In this document: one piece after another, positions 10,470 through 22,025 of the stretch
Numbering within the stretch: position 1 is the stretch's first letter
Layout of the letters: every line of letters begins with the position of its first letter
Source of the DNA: Antilocapra americana
Lineage: Eukaryota > Chordata > Mammalia > Artiodactyla > Antilocapridae
DNA length: 64,000 nucleotides
Assembly: GCA_007570785.1 (NCBI GenBank)
Contig: ML660201.1
Location: 49,384,316 to 49,448,315, forward strand
Direction of reading: 5' to 3'
The notes under the pieces: model-generated
The model's database searches: none
What the model was told of the DNA's origin: nothing
Seen by the model: the letters and a program-made list of their open reading frames with translations, nothing else
Made by a program: the position numbers and the translations under genes

Positions 10470-12600
10470 TAAATAAAAATGTCTTAAAAGTAAAATAAAA
10501 CAAAACCTCCAACAACAACAAAAAGACAGGGCCATGTCTTAGCTGTGGCCCCAGAAGTGTTCAGTGGAGAACCGCTGAGTTGAATCAATTTCTGTGCAGC
10601 TCCACGCACAGCCGTGCTGCCTCCCCTCTGCCCTGGCCCTCACCCGTTGTACCTGGGGTACCCACATCCCCTAGAGTGCCTCTCAGAGATTCCGAGTCTT
10701 ACCATCTCTAAACACCTGGGCAGCCCCTGACAAGGTGCACTCGTGCGCCCTCAACAAACATACATAAAAATAGAAATGGATGGCACGGACCTCTGCTGAC
10801 CACTCCTGGGGCCAGTGCATAATACAAACACAGTGACGGGGGGGTACTTTCCCTTGAATGGCAATTACTGGACCACGGTGAGGTAGCAATAATACTATTT
10901 GGTGATTCTGGGGACGATTTTCAGATCATCCATCCCAAGCGCCCTGGAAGTAGACTTTAAATCTTTACAAAGAGCAACAAAGGCGGGTTTGTCCAGCAGC
11001 AACCAAAGGCGGCTCAAAGCAGCCTGGGAGGAACGTCAAAGCAACACGAGTGCGGTTCTGCTCACGGACACAGAACCACCCCAAGCTCCACATCACTTCT
11101 TCCCTCTTCATCATCGTGGCCTCTGTGCTTAAGCCCCACAGAGATGCCGGCTGCAAAGCGCAGAGGAGCAGCGAGACTCAACAGTGGGGTCAGACTTCCA
11201 GCTGGCCACATGGCAAGTGCGGGGCCGTTGATGACAGCTCGCCCATGAGGAGAGGCAGGATACACCTCTGAGTCAGAGGGATGCAGCTGACTCAGGATGC
11301 CCTGAACTCAGCTGGTCCGGGCTTGGGGAATAAATTCAGAGAACCTCTCGCTCCTGCTCATAGAGCAAGTGGCCGGACGGCAGCGTCTTCCAGGGAACAC
11401 TGACAACTGCCCAGGCCCCCTGGGCTTCCCGCCTTGTTATCGCTCCACATCAGGCCTTCCTCTGCTCCTGTGGCCAGTGGGGACACACTCTCTCTGGCTT
11501 CCTCTCGGTCCGCGGGCTGGGACCTACTGACTTCAGCCTCCCCCTCACTCTCTCTCTCATTCCTTGGGGCTGCCGACATCCTTTCTCACCACTTGGAGCA
11601 CCGCGCACAGATACAAAGCAAGGAAGGAAGCCACTTGTGTTCTAAACACTCAGCCATGGACGGAGGAGGTCCCCGGAGAAGCCAAGGAGGTAGGAAAACA
11701 TTTCATCCCTGCGGCTTGCGGTGAATGGATAGCAAGGCACTTCGGGGGCAGGAAATAGACTCAGTCTTCCTCTGGCAGGGAAACAAAAAAAATACTGAAG
11801 TACATTTCATATTCTAGGAAATAATGTTCCTACCAGACCCCAGGCTGGGCTTGTTCGTTCACTGAATGTAGGGTGTGCGCCCCTTTCTCAAACCCAAGTT
11901 CCATAAAGGTGCTGTGACCCGCTGAAGGTCACGCTGCTGGCAGGTTTGAAAGATGGAATCTGAGCCCAAGTTCGAACTCATAGGTCTCGTTAGCCCCACC
12001 TGGTTGGTGGTCGTGCGGCTATTCCTGCCACACACGTGGAGTCCCGCTCTCCTTCATCACTGCCCAAAATACAAACCGTTCAGGGATTCAGGCTCAAGGG
12101 AAGCCCTGCCCCAGACCTCCTACTGGTCATCCGGCTCACCTCCCATTCTGGCCCATCCTATACAACCAAGACCATCTTTCCACCCAGAACCTCCATCCCA
12201 AGGCCCCCTCCCCCCAGACCCCGGTGCAGAGCCCCTCTGTTCCTCCTGCCCTTCGGCCAGGGACACTGCAGCTGAAGGATTTACCCACCAGTGCTTCTCC
12301 ACCATTCATCTGGAGCCAGGCTCTCTGTAGACGCTGGCAGCAGGATGGTGAGCAAGCTGACTGCACTCTGGCCCTGCCCTCGGCGGATGCTCATCCAGGG
12401 AGCCGGGAAACCAGAATCTGCCCGTGCTGATGGGTGAGCTGACCAATGTCACCCGAAGTCTTGTGCTGTGAGCTCACTAAGGGGCCAGTGCTGAGCAGAG
12501 GCTTGCGTTTGTGAAATAATACATACAGCGCGGTTTCTGCCCCCAGCTCCCCAGTTTGATCCCAGTTCCAGACATGGAGCCCCTAAATCTCTCGGAACGT
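10470..12600. other. Unassigned intronic sequence
   Basis: No gene recognised. A weak MIR-like patch lies at 11895-11985 on the reverse strand. The GC-rich part at 12000-12420 holds overlapping open frames on both strands without family resemblance. Confidence 0.5.
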
Positions 12601-12609
12601 CCTGGGCAA

Positions 12610-13205
12610 AATGAGCATCCTTGGTTCTACTGAGAAGGCTCTGGGTGGGTTCCTGATTGGGCGCTGGTCCCCAGAAAGACCAAGCCAGGCTTCCAAGTTT
12701 GGAATTTTCAACTCTACCCCTTCATCTTCCAGGGAGGGGAGAGGGGCCGGAAAATGGGTTAATCAATCACGCCTATGTGGTGAAGCCTCCTTAACAAGCA
12801 GGGTTCAGAGAGCTCTGAGGTTGGGGGATACATGTACGACTCCCCAGGGCAGAAGATCCTGTACTCATGACCTTTCCCTATGTATCTCTTCATCCAATGA
12901 TATAAGGGTATCTCTCTTATCATACCCTTTATAATAAACCGGAAAATGTGTTTCGCTGAGTTCTGTGAGCCATTAGAGCAAATTATCAAACCCAAGGAGG
13001 GGGTGGTGGGAACTCTGATTTGTAGCTGGCCAGCCAGAAGCACAGGTGACAAAGTGGCAGGGCACCGTCTTGTTAGGGCTGAGTCCTTACCCAGCGGGGA
13101 CTGTGCTGAGCCCGACAGGCATCAGATTGAGTGAACTGTAGGACACCTGACTGGAGAATTAGTTGGTGTGGGAAAAACCAGACATCTGGTGTCAGGAGCA
13201 TGAGC
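12610..13205 (+). mobile_element. ERVL-type solo LTR-like repeat (MER21-like)
   Basis: Shows the pattern of an old mammalian endogenous-retrovirus LTR: an ATAATAAACCGGAAAATG polyadenylation region at 12930, then GAGTTCTGTGAGCCATTAGAG, CAAACCCAAGGAGGGGGTGG, and an end region with GTGTGGGAAAAACCAGACAT. No internal viral gene region is attached. The exact family is uncertain. Confidence 0.6.
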
Positions 13206-13265
13206 ACTAGTAGTATAGAGTCAAAACAGAAATGAGGTGTGTGTTTTTTTTTCCCCTGAAACAAG

Positions 13266-13500
13266 ACTCAGTGAGGGGTTGAGTCCCAGACCCACTGTTG
13301 GCAATGCAGGGGACATGGGTTCAATCCCTGATCCAGGGAGATGCCATCGGCTATGGAGCAACTAAGCCCATGCATAACAACTATTGGGCCTGTGTCCTGG
13401 AGAGAGCCCGTGCCCCTCAACAAGGGAAGCCGCTGTAGTGAGAAGCCCCAGCACCACAACTGGGGAGTAGTCCGCGCTCGCTAGAACTGGAGAAAAGTGC
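13266..13500 (+). mobile_element. ART2/CHR-type SINE, forward arm of inverted pair
   Basis: Contains GGTTCAATCCCTGATCCAGG, GGAGCAACTAAGCCCATGCA and GAGAAGCCCCAGCACCACAA, the long artiodactyl SINE pattern. An inverted relative follows immediately. Confidence 0.82.
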
Positions 13501-13504
13501 CCCC

Positions 13505-13760
13505 AGCGAGGAGGACTTCTCTTCGCAGCGGCGCCTCCTGCTGCAGAGCCCAGGCTCTAGGCACACGGGCTTCAGCGGTTGCAGGAAGCGGGCTCAGTAC
13601 CTGCAGTGTGCAGGCTCTAGGGCTGCACCAGGCAGGCTCGGTAGGAACGGCGCACAGGCTTAGCTGCCCTGTGGCATAGGGGATCTTCCCAGACCAGGGG
13701 TCGAACCTGTGTCCCCTGCCTTGCCAGGTGACTCTCATCTGCTGTACTCCCAGGGAAGTC
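13505..13760 (-). mobile_element. ART2/CHR-type SINE, reverse arm of inverted pair
   Basis: Reverse-strand element ending on the plus strand with GATCTTCCCAGACCAGGGGT and ACTCCCAGGGAAGTC. It faces the copy at 13266-13500 with only a few bases between, creating a long inverted repeat. Confidence 0.82.
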
Positions 13761-13799
13761 TTCGCAGCTTTATTTTAACTCGAGGAGTCTCCCAGGCTT

Positions 13800-15590
13800 G
13801 CCCCATTTGCTTTCTGTTCCTCAAGGCCTTGCCTGATATCCAATATCTTGAAATTCTTGGTTTTATAGACTAATTAACCTGGTCTAACTCTCGTGGTGTA
13901 CAACAGCAGCTTTCAAATAGCTTAGAGGGGGAGCAACGTTTCCCAAAAAAATTATCAGTGGGACCGCAAGTATATATAACAGACAAAAGGGAAACCATGA
14001 TGGTTGAAGTGGGACAGAGCCTCCTGGAACATCTTGGGCCCCTAAGACAGTTCCAGGAAGATTATTTGAGAAGCAGTCACACAGCATAACTGATCGAATG
14101 CAGACACCACCCAGCCTAGCCTGGGCAGCGTTCCACGTGAAGTAACTGATCTTGAATTGACGTTAAATGATCTCCTGCACACCCAAAGCCAAAAAAACAA
14201 ATTGGGTTTAGGGCCATGGCACATTCCCCCTGGCTTGCAAAGGCAGGATTTACAAACCAGGAGGCCGGCAAAGCAGCCTGAGTGTGAGGTTTTGGCTCCA
14301 GCAGAATTCCTGCTTCCTTCCTGCAGACAGCCGGACAGCTGGGCTGAGGACCCTGCAACCATCCTTCAACTGACACACAGCCAACCTGGGTGACGACTGA
14401 GTTGGCCCCTTTTGTTGTTAGCATGAGGTCTGCACTAAAAAGACACCATCAGGCCAGCCGATGGGACTGGCCTGGCAACCATTCCCTCCGGCTCACACCT
14501 GGCCTTGTCCAGGTGACGGCTCCTCTCTCAGTGAGGATGGGAGGCCTCAGGGAGGCGGGGGCATCCTTTTTAGCGCCACCCACATGCTGTGCGTCACATG
14601 ACATCACACAGCCATGGACCACATATTGTGCTGAAGCGGGGCTGAGGCCAGGCGCAGGGCACGCAGTCCAGTTAGGGGTGGTTGCAGGAGCAGATTTGAA
14701 TGAATTAGTCTGCACACAAGGTAAGCAAGGCTTTTTCTCAGCAGAAGGTTGAAGCCTATGGACCTAGAGGTCAACAGGTTCTGGAAGAGGTGCCAAGCAT
14801 TTGGCGCAGAACCAGACCAATGGCCCCAGCAACAAACTTCTACCAGTCACCACATAAGCTCACGGAAAAATCCCCCAAGGCAATGGGAGCCGGCCTCCTG
14901 CCTCTCAGGCAGACAGCCGCTTCTCTAGTCTGGCTGAAGGCATCAGAGCGGACGGCCACCCCACCACCTCCAGAGACTCAGATTCCAGTCTGGGGACAGG
15001 ACCACAGGGCCTCCGCTGACTCTAAGGTGCGGCCAAGGCGGAGAAGCCTGGATGCGGAGGACGCAACCAGCCCCACCCTCCCTGGCCCCTGGGCCTCCCC
15101 TGCCTGCCCTCTCCCCCACACACCCTGTAGTTCCAGGTCAAGGGGTGAAATTCTCACCACGCTGCAAAGGAAGTATTTAAGGCCATTCGGGGCTATGGGG
15201 TCATTGTGCCAGGCTACTTTCTTCACTCTGGAAGCTACTCAGAACCAACCATGGCTTCACATCACTGCAGTGGGAAAGGGAGTGTCTCGCAGTTTCCCAA
15301 CCACCACCCTGAGCTCGAGCTTGCTCAGCCAGAGTACCAGCAGGCATGCTTCTGCCCTGGGGCACGCCCATCCCCTGGCCTGAATTGTTCCCTGCCCTCC
15401 ACTCTCTGGAGGAAAAGAAGTTGAGGGTATCCCTGAGCAAACCTGGCACCCGACTCCCCCAGAGCCCCCAGGGCACCCTGAGCCGTAGCTTCTGGGCTTG
15501 CCCACCAACATCCTCCCCGTTCCAGAGCCCAGGTATCTTTCTCAACTCTAATCTGAAACAGAAACAGCCAGTTAGCATAGGAAAAAAGGT
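13800..15590. other. Unassigned intronic sequence
   Basis: No recognised repeat of any length. Moderately GC-rich, with open frames up to 197 codons (14790-15383, plus strand) that resemble no known family and overlap frames on the other strand; read as chance. Confidence 0.5.
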
Positions 15591-15599
15591 GTCCCACTT

Positions 15600-15741
15600 T
15601 GTCGCTGTTGCTGCTCAGTCGCCAAGTCATGTCCGACTCTTTGTGACCCTGTGGCCAGCAGCACACCAAGCCTCCCTGTCCCTCAGTATCTCCCGGAGTT
15701 TGCCAAGTTCATGTTCATTGAGTCAGTGATGCCATCCACCT
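15600..15741 (-). mobile_element. BovB LINE 3' fragment
   Basis: Reverse-strand BovB 3' end: GTCATGTCCGACTCTTTGTG, then ATCTCCCGGAGTTTGCCAAG and TTGAGTCAGTGATGCCATCC on the plus strand. Confidence 0.85.
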
Positions 15742-15779
15742 TATCAGGAGCCAAATGCAAAGGTGGATGCCACTTCTCA

Positions 15780-16215
15780 CTGTCTCGGGGGCAGAGATAA
15801 AAATGGTAAAAACAATAATAAGTGTGTCACGGAGGGTGCAGAGAAAAGGGCATCCTTGTACACCATTAGTGGAAGCATAAATGTGGATGGCCTTTCTGGA
15901 GGGCCGTGGGGCACCATGTATTAAATAAAAGCCTGAATAACCTCACACCACCAGACCAAGAATTTAACAAGGTGAAAAAAAGATGCTGCCCAAAATAGAT
16001 ATGCAGAGACAGTAAGTAGATGACTTGGGGACAGGGTATCAGGAAGAATCTGCTAAGGAGCGGGCTTTCTTTTGGGGAGGGATGAAGGTGTTCTAAATTA
16101 GATGAGGTGATGGTTGTACAACCCGGTGAATATACTAAAGGCTGCTGAATTGTACACAATCAGAGGATCGGATTTATGGCATGTGAATTATATCTCAGTA
16201 AAGCTGTCATAAAAA
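15780..16215 (+). mobile_element. Old L1 (L1M) 3' UTR
   Basis: Ends in the characteristic GGTGATGGTTGTACAACCCG ... GAATATACTAAAGGCTGCTG ... TGTGAATTATATCTCAGTAA series of old L1 3' ends, followed by an A-rich tail. Confidence 0.8.
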
Positions 16216-16455
16216 AACAAAAATAGTTATGAGACTATTATTAAAACATTTCAGTATGGATAACTGAAAACAATTTAAGTACCCAAATGCAGAGGGAAAG
16301 TTAAATACTACATAACTTTAAAAAATCATATTCTACAACACTGCCGTCCAATAGGGCTTTATCTGTGATTAGAAAATGTTCTATTCTACATTGTCCATGA
16401 TGACAGCAGTAATTGTTAAGCCCCTGAAACACAGCCAGCAGCACACCTAAGTATG

Positions 16456-16680
16456 GGCTTCCCAGGTGGCACTACTAGGTAAAGAATCCGCCTGTCCCTG
16501 CAGGAGATGCAAAAGACGTGGGTTCAGTCCCTGGGTCCGGAAGATCCCCTGGAGTAGGAAACTGCACCTTATTCTAGTATCCTGCCTGGGAAATCCCATG
16601 GAGAGAAGAGCCTGGTGGTCTGCTGTCTGTGGGGTCACAAGAGACTCAGATACCACTTAGAGACGAAACAACAGCAACAA
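16456..16680 (+). mobile_element. Bov-tA SINE
   Basis: GGCTTCCCAGGTGGCACTAC head and GTGGGTTCAGTCCCTGGGTC B-box, with a diverged end near 16660. Confidence 0.88.
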
Positions 16681-17210
16681 CTGGTGATAATCCATTTCTA
16701 TTATTTGTTTTGAAGACAGCTTCTCAAGGTAGCTCACTTTTAACATCACTCTTCTTTGTGAGAAGGCCCAAAACCATGCCTGTTTCCCAGGATCTTTACA
16801 CAAACATAAACTATAAGAACAAATGTCAACCTCCAGCAGAACCCACTTCGAAGGCTGAATGGTACAGCGTTTACATCACTGCTCCCTTTCCTGTCAGATT
16901 ATTCCGCACAACCCTCTCCTGACATGGTTCAATTCCCCACCAGCATCTCAAAATCCCCATCCTGCCCCCTTCTGCTCTTCTCCTGGATTATTTTCTTGCC
17001 TTTGGCCTCAGAGTCCTTTGATTTCTCACACAAGGCTCAGTTGTGCTTTCACCACCTTCCCATCTCAGCTCAAACGAGGCTTATCAGATAAACTACTGGT
17101 GGGCCAGTTAACTGTGAATTTTAAATCAACAGTGAGTAATTTTTTAGTGTAAGCGTATCACATGCAAATTGGATTTTTAGCTAAGTGAACAACTGTGTAG
17201 TATGAGTAGG

Positions 17211-17432
17211 TTGGGCTTCTCAAATGGTGCTAGTGGTAAAGAACCTGCCTGCCAATGCAGGAGAAGAGACGGGGGTTCGATCCCTGGGTCAGGAAGATCC
17301 CTTGCAAGAGGGCATGGTAACACATTCAGTATTCTGGCCTGGAGAATCCCATGGAGAGAGAAGCCTGGTGGGCTACAGTCCATGGGGTCGCAGAGTCGGA
17401 CACAACCAAAATGATTTAGCATGCATGCACTT
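17211..17432 (+). mobile_element. Bov-tA SINE
   Basis: GGGCTTCTCAAATGGTGCTA head, CTGCCAATGCAGGAGAAGAG, and a TCGCAGAGTCGGACACAACC end followed by a GCATGCATGCACTTACG tail. Confidence 0.92.
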
Positions 17433-17639
17433 ACGTATAACATGCATGAAGAAAACCCCACAGAGCGTTAAGTTTACAGCTTGATTTTTCACAAAATAAG
17501 CACTCTTGTGTAAACATCATTCAGATCAGGAAGTGGAGAACTTCGGAATCAGGGTCCACTGCTGATGAGCCTGAGGATGGCGTGGCATCCCTCCTCACCC
17601 CCGTCTCCGCGGTGGATCTGGAAAGTGTGAGTTTGGGCA

Positions 17640-17795
17640 TAAACCCTGGGTTCAAATCTCACCTTGGGCACAGGTGTGACTTCCTCACATGCCAAATGAA
17701 TTTTAATAGCATACGCACTTCATGGGGTAACTCTGAGGATCACCTGAGATCATGTAAGTGCCTGAAATTGCTCCCGGCACACAAGAGGTGCCCAG
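17640..17795 (+). mobile_element. MIR SINE
   Basis: Ancient mammal-wide repeat: ACCCTGGGTTCAAATCTCAC, then CACATGCCAAATG, GATCACCTGAGATCATGTAAG and GTGCCTGAAATTGCTCCCGG, in MIR order. Confidence 0.7.
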
Positions 17796-18186
17796 GAAAA
17801 GTTCATTTCCTTCCCTCCCTTTCCAGGAAAGGTGTTTTCATTCCTAGTTTCCTACCCGGCCTGAGACTGAGAATGAAAACATAACAGCCACTCTCCTGAC
17901 AGTCACCCACACTCCAAACACCTCACAAAACTCCTGAGTCCTTCTGGGGATAGCGTGCAGAGCTGCGCTCCCTCTATCCCCCCACTATGTTCTAACTGCA
18001 CTGGGGGGTAACTGCTTTGCCCAGGATGTGTGGGCGCTCAATGGACATTTCCTGGTTGCATGACTAAATGAATGAATGAACAGACAAAGCCACACTCCCC
18101 ACCCCTGGATCCTCTCCTGCTCACAGGGCTCCATGTATCTGAGGGGACTGCCGTGACACAGAGAGGCTCTCAGACAGGCTCAGACA

Positions 18187-18400
18187 GGAAAGAATCTGCC
18201 AGCAATGAGGGAGACCTGGCTCTGATCCCTGGGTTGAGAAGATCCCCTGGGGAAGGAAATGGCTACCCACCCCAGTATTCTGGCCTGGAGAATCCCATGG
18301 ACAGAGGAGCCTGGCGGGCTACAGTTCATGGGGTCTTAAAGAGTCAGACACGACTGAACCACACACTAACACACACACACACAGACACACACACAAAGAG
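18187..18400 (+). mobile_element. Bov-tA SINE with CA-rich tail
   Basis: Starts at AAAGAATCTGCCAGCAATGA, contains TGATCCCTGGGTTGAGAAGA, and ends at AGAGTCAGACACGACTGAAC followed by a (CA)n tail at 18369-18394. Confidence 0.9.
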
Positions 18401-18409
18401 CCGTGAGAA

Positions 18410-19310
18410 GTCTCATACGAAGGTCCGACGCCAGAGGTGCGGCTAAGCATGTGCAACCAGAAAACAATGGGATTAAAAATCCTTTTTTTCCAAGAAAGAT
18501 ATCAAGTCTTGAACTTTCCTTAACAATACAAAGCTGATTTGAGAGATGGTAAAGATCCACATTCACCCAAGATGAGAAAAGGGTGTGATGGAGAAGAGCA
18601 AGATTAAGTGAAAGATGCCAGCGGAGCTGTGATGCTTAGAGTCCTCCCCACCCCATTCTCCGTCTCCCTCCCCTGGGGAGTCAGGAGCAGTGAGCTGGGC
18701 TGGATTGAGTCTCCAGCTTCAGGACAGATGGGAGAGAAACACCGGCAAAACATTTCCCCTTAGAACAAAGAGGAAGTCTGGAAGCAGGCTTTGAGGGTTC
18801 TGTGGCTGGGCCAGTGAGCCATCCCGGACCAGTTACTTCACTGCTCAGTTTCCCATCTTCAAAATGGGGAAGGAGTCTGGGGATGCTGCAGGGCCGCAGG
18901 GAGCCTGAGAGGCGGCACGGGTGAAACCCCTGCACGTCCCTCCTTCCTAAACAGCCCTGAGCCGCGTGGGAACGGTGGTTTCAAAACGGAGGTTTTAACG
19001 TCACTTTTGGGCTCGACTGAGAGTGTAACACATTCCCCTTTTTGAGAATAGACAAAATAACTGCTTTTAAAGACTATCCCGTTTAGAATCTGCACAATGG
19101 ATGTGAGGCACGCAAGAGACTTGAGTTTCCTGGGCGACCAAACACCAAGACATCTTTCAGGGAGGGGCCTGAACAGCTAAGCCAGCCAGAGAGAGGAGCC
19201 TGGAATGGTGATGTCCATCACGCATGGACCAGGAGAGGGGAGGAAGTGGAGGAGAGAAGGTTGGCTGGACAACGGCTCCAATTCTGAGAGTGAGGAATGG
19301 GGAAGAGAGG
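18410..19310. other. Unassigned intronic sequence
   Basis: Mostly unique sequence. A MIR-like piece lies at 18795-18870 (CAGTTTCCCATCTTCAAAAT). No gene recognised. Confidence 0.5.
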
Positions 19311-19321
19311 AAGGGAGAGTC

Positions 19322-19908
19322 TTTTTTTTTTTTTTTTTGCCAATCTTTTATTTTTTTATTTATTTATTTTTTCCTCCCTTTTATTGTTTTTATCATACAA
19401 TGCCATGATATCACCATGGGTTTACATATGCTCCCCCTCCAGAAACCCCTCCCTCCCCCCCTCCCTCTTCCCTCCCCCCAGGGAAATCTCGATGCACCAG
19501 CCCCGAGAATCAATCCTGGGCTGGCGATTGATTAGACATATGATAATTAATATGTTTCAATGCCATTCTCCCATATCATCCCACCCTTTCCCTCATTCAC
19601 AGAGTCCACGAGTCTATTCTATACATCTGTGTTCCTTTTGCTGTCTCGCATGTTGGGTTCTCGTTACTGTCTTTCTAAATTCCATATATATGTGTTAATA
19701 TACTGTATTGTTGTTTTTGCTTCTGGCTTACTTCACTCTGGATAATGGGCTCCAGTTCGGTCCATCTGAGTAGAATTGATTCAAATGAATTTTTTTTTAA
19801 TGCTGAGTAATATTCCATTGTGTATATGTACCACAGCTTTCTTATCCATTCATCAGTTGATGGGCATCTAGGTTGCTTCCATGTCCTGGCTATTGTAAAC
19901 AATGCAGC
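19322..19908 (-). mobile_element. Young 5'-truncated L1 with intact target-site duplication
   Basis: The element lies on the reverse strand, so its poly(A) appears as the T-run at 19322-19338. The body matches a ruminant L1 3' UTR region, including the reverse complement of the 3' UTR motif seen at 9780 (CATTCATCAGTTGATGGGCA). The 11-base repeat GAGAGTCTTTT occurs at 19315-19325 and 19909-19919 and brackets the insertion. The clean tail and exact duplication suggest a fairly recent event. Only about 590 bases are present, so it cannot move on its own. Confidence 0.93.
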
Positions 19909-20367
19909 GAGAGTCTTTTCTGAGCCCAGCAGTGACAGGACCTGGTCGTTTTAACAGGCCAGTTGAGTCAGATCTAGGAAGACGGGAGCCCAAACAGAAG
20001 ACTTCCTAATGATCAGAACTGGCCGACTCGAGACTGAGCTCCCTGGACTGCTGGTGACACGCAGGAGAGAAGAGGGGTTTTCTGTTATGTGGAGCCGGGG
20101 GGTGGTGCTCTAGGATCTCAATTCTGATTCTTTAATAACTTGCACGAAGTTAGACTGGCTGCTGGCGCTGCAGAAAAATCAAGCCAGCAGCTGGAGTGAC
20201 ACAGAGTCCCCCAGAAGTTCCAGAAACCAAACAGAAGTACCACTTCCAACAAGCAACAGAAATGGCAAGTGCCTGTGAACTCTGGCTTTGTGACATCCTG
20301 AGAGGCCCCCAACCACTATGATTCTAGCCAAAGTCTAAATATCTATGTGTTTAAAACAGTCTATTTT

Positions 20368-20380
20368 GGGGGGGGGGGGG
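20368..20380. repeat. Poly(G) run
   Basis: Thirteen consecutive G residues just before a CHR SINE. Potential G-rich structure and a likely sequencing or length-variable site. Confidence 0.95.
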
Positions 20381-20394
20381 AAGGCTGTCTGTCT

Positions 20395-20590
20395 TGGAAC
20401 TTCCCTGGGTGATCCAGTGGTTAAGACTCTTTGCTTCAAATGCAGGGGGCCCAGGTTCAGTCCCTGGTCAGGAAACTGGATCCCACATGCCACAAGTAAA
20501 GATCCTGCACATGGTAACGAAGATCCTGGTGCATCCAAATGAATAAATACTTACAAAATAATAACAGGTTAAAAATAATAATAATAAAAT
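20395..20590 (+). mobile_element. CHR-type SINE
   Basis: GGAACTTCCCTGGGTGATCC head and CAGGTTCAGTCCCTGGTCAG B-box region, ending in an (AAT)n-rich tail at 20570-20590. Confidence 0.87.
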
Positions 20591-20640
20591 AGTCTGTTTT
20601 AAGCATGATTATCCCTATGTAGAATGATGGATGCTTGTAA

Positions 20641-20716
20641 TTGGCTTGACCAAAAAGTTCTTATAGGTTTTTCCATAAGATGTTACAGAAAAACCCGAAC
20701 AAACTTTTTTGGTCAA
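20641..20716. mobile_element. Mariner-type miniature inverted-repeat element
   Basis: A near-palindrome: TTGACCAAAAAGTTCTTATA at the left is mirrored by CCCGAACAAACTTTTTTGGT at the right around a TTTTTCCATAAGATGTTACAG centre. Such mariner-derived hairpin elements with GACCAAAAAGTTCG-type ends are common in ruminant DNA. Confidence 0.75.
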
Positions 20717-21011
20717 CTCCAGTATTATTTTGTCTATTACATTCTGACTTTTCTACAGTTAGTTGTGTTTGTTTAAACAGTTTTAGAATGACAAAAACCA
20801 CAGAGGAAAGCTGTTGGAAAAAAAAAATCAAACCCTTAAGACAGCATACTAACTACCAAAAAAGGGATGGAAATCTCTTGTAAAGATATTGCAACAGAAG
20901 AAATTGGAAGGGTATCAGTCAAGCGGCACTGGCTTGCAGAGCAGGTGGTTTAGAAAGCGACAAGCAGAACAGAGCCCAAAGAAATTCTGGAGACAGGTCA
21001 CGTCAACGACC

Positions 21012-22025
21012 ATAGAGCCGATACAGCCACTACGGAAAACAGCACAGAGGTTCCACCAAAAACTAGAAACAGAACTGCCACACCATCCAACCATAATTCC
21101 AATTCTGGGTATATATCTGAAGAAAATGAAAACACTAATTCAAGAAGACTCTCGAGAGTCCCTTGGATTGCAAGGAGATCAAATCAGTCAATCCTAAAGG
21201 AAATCGGACCTGAATATTGCTCCAGTGCTTTGGCCACCCGATGTGAAGAGCTGACTCACTGGAAAAGACCCTGATGCTGGGAAAGACAGAGGGCAGGAGG
21301 AGAAGGGGGCGACAGAGAATGAGATGGTTGGATGGCGTCATGGACTCAATGGACATTGAGTTTGAGCAAAGTCTGGGAGATAGTGAAGGACAGGGCGTGC
21401 TGCAGTCCATGGGGTCGAAAAGAATCGGACACGACTGAGCGACTGAACAAGAAACAATTTAATAAGATACACACATCCCAATACGCATAGCAGCACTATT
21501 TACAATAGCCAAGTTATGGAAGCAAATTAAGCATCCATCAACAGATGAATGGATTTTAAAAAGATGTACCCTACAAATACACACAATGGAATACTACTCT
21601 GCCATAAAAAAGAATGAAATTCTGCCATTTACAGCAACATGGATGGACCTAGAGAATATGCTACTTAGTGAAATAAGTCCAACAGAGAAAGACAAATATT
21701 GTGTGGCATCATTTATACAATAATACAGTACAAATGAATGCATATGCAAAACAGAAACAGACTCACAGATACAGAAAACAAACGTGTGATTACCAAAGAG
21801 AAGAGGGAACAGAAGAGAGACAAATAAGGGGTATGGGATTAATAGATATTAACTACTACGTGAAAAAAGACAGATGAGCCACAAGGGTATATTGTAGAGA
21901 ACGGGGAATTATAGCCATCACCTGGTAATAATTTATAACAGAGTATAATGTGCAAAAATTGAATCACTATGTTGTATTCCTAAAACCAATGTGATCTTGT
22001 AAATCAACTACACTTCAATTAAAGA
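21012..22025 (+). mobile_element. L1 3' end interrupted by BovB
   Basis: L1 3' sequence from CAGCCACTACGGAAAACAGC runs to about 21141, is interrupted by a BovB 3' end, and resumes near 21452 with AATAAGATACACACATCCCA. It ends at about 22020 with TCTTGTAAATCAACTACACT. Non-coding and 5'-truncated. Confidence 0.88.
21142..21450 (+). mobile_element. BovB LINE 3' end nested in L1
   Basis: Begins AAGAAGACTCTCGAGAGTCC and ends ATCGGACACGACTGAGCGAC, the BovB 3' terminus. L1 sequence on both sides shows it inserted later than the L1. Confidence 0.9.
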
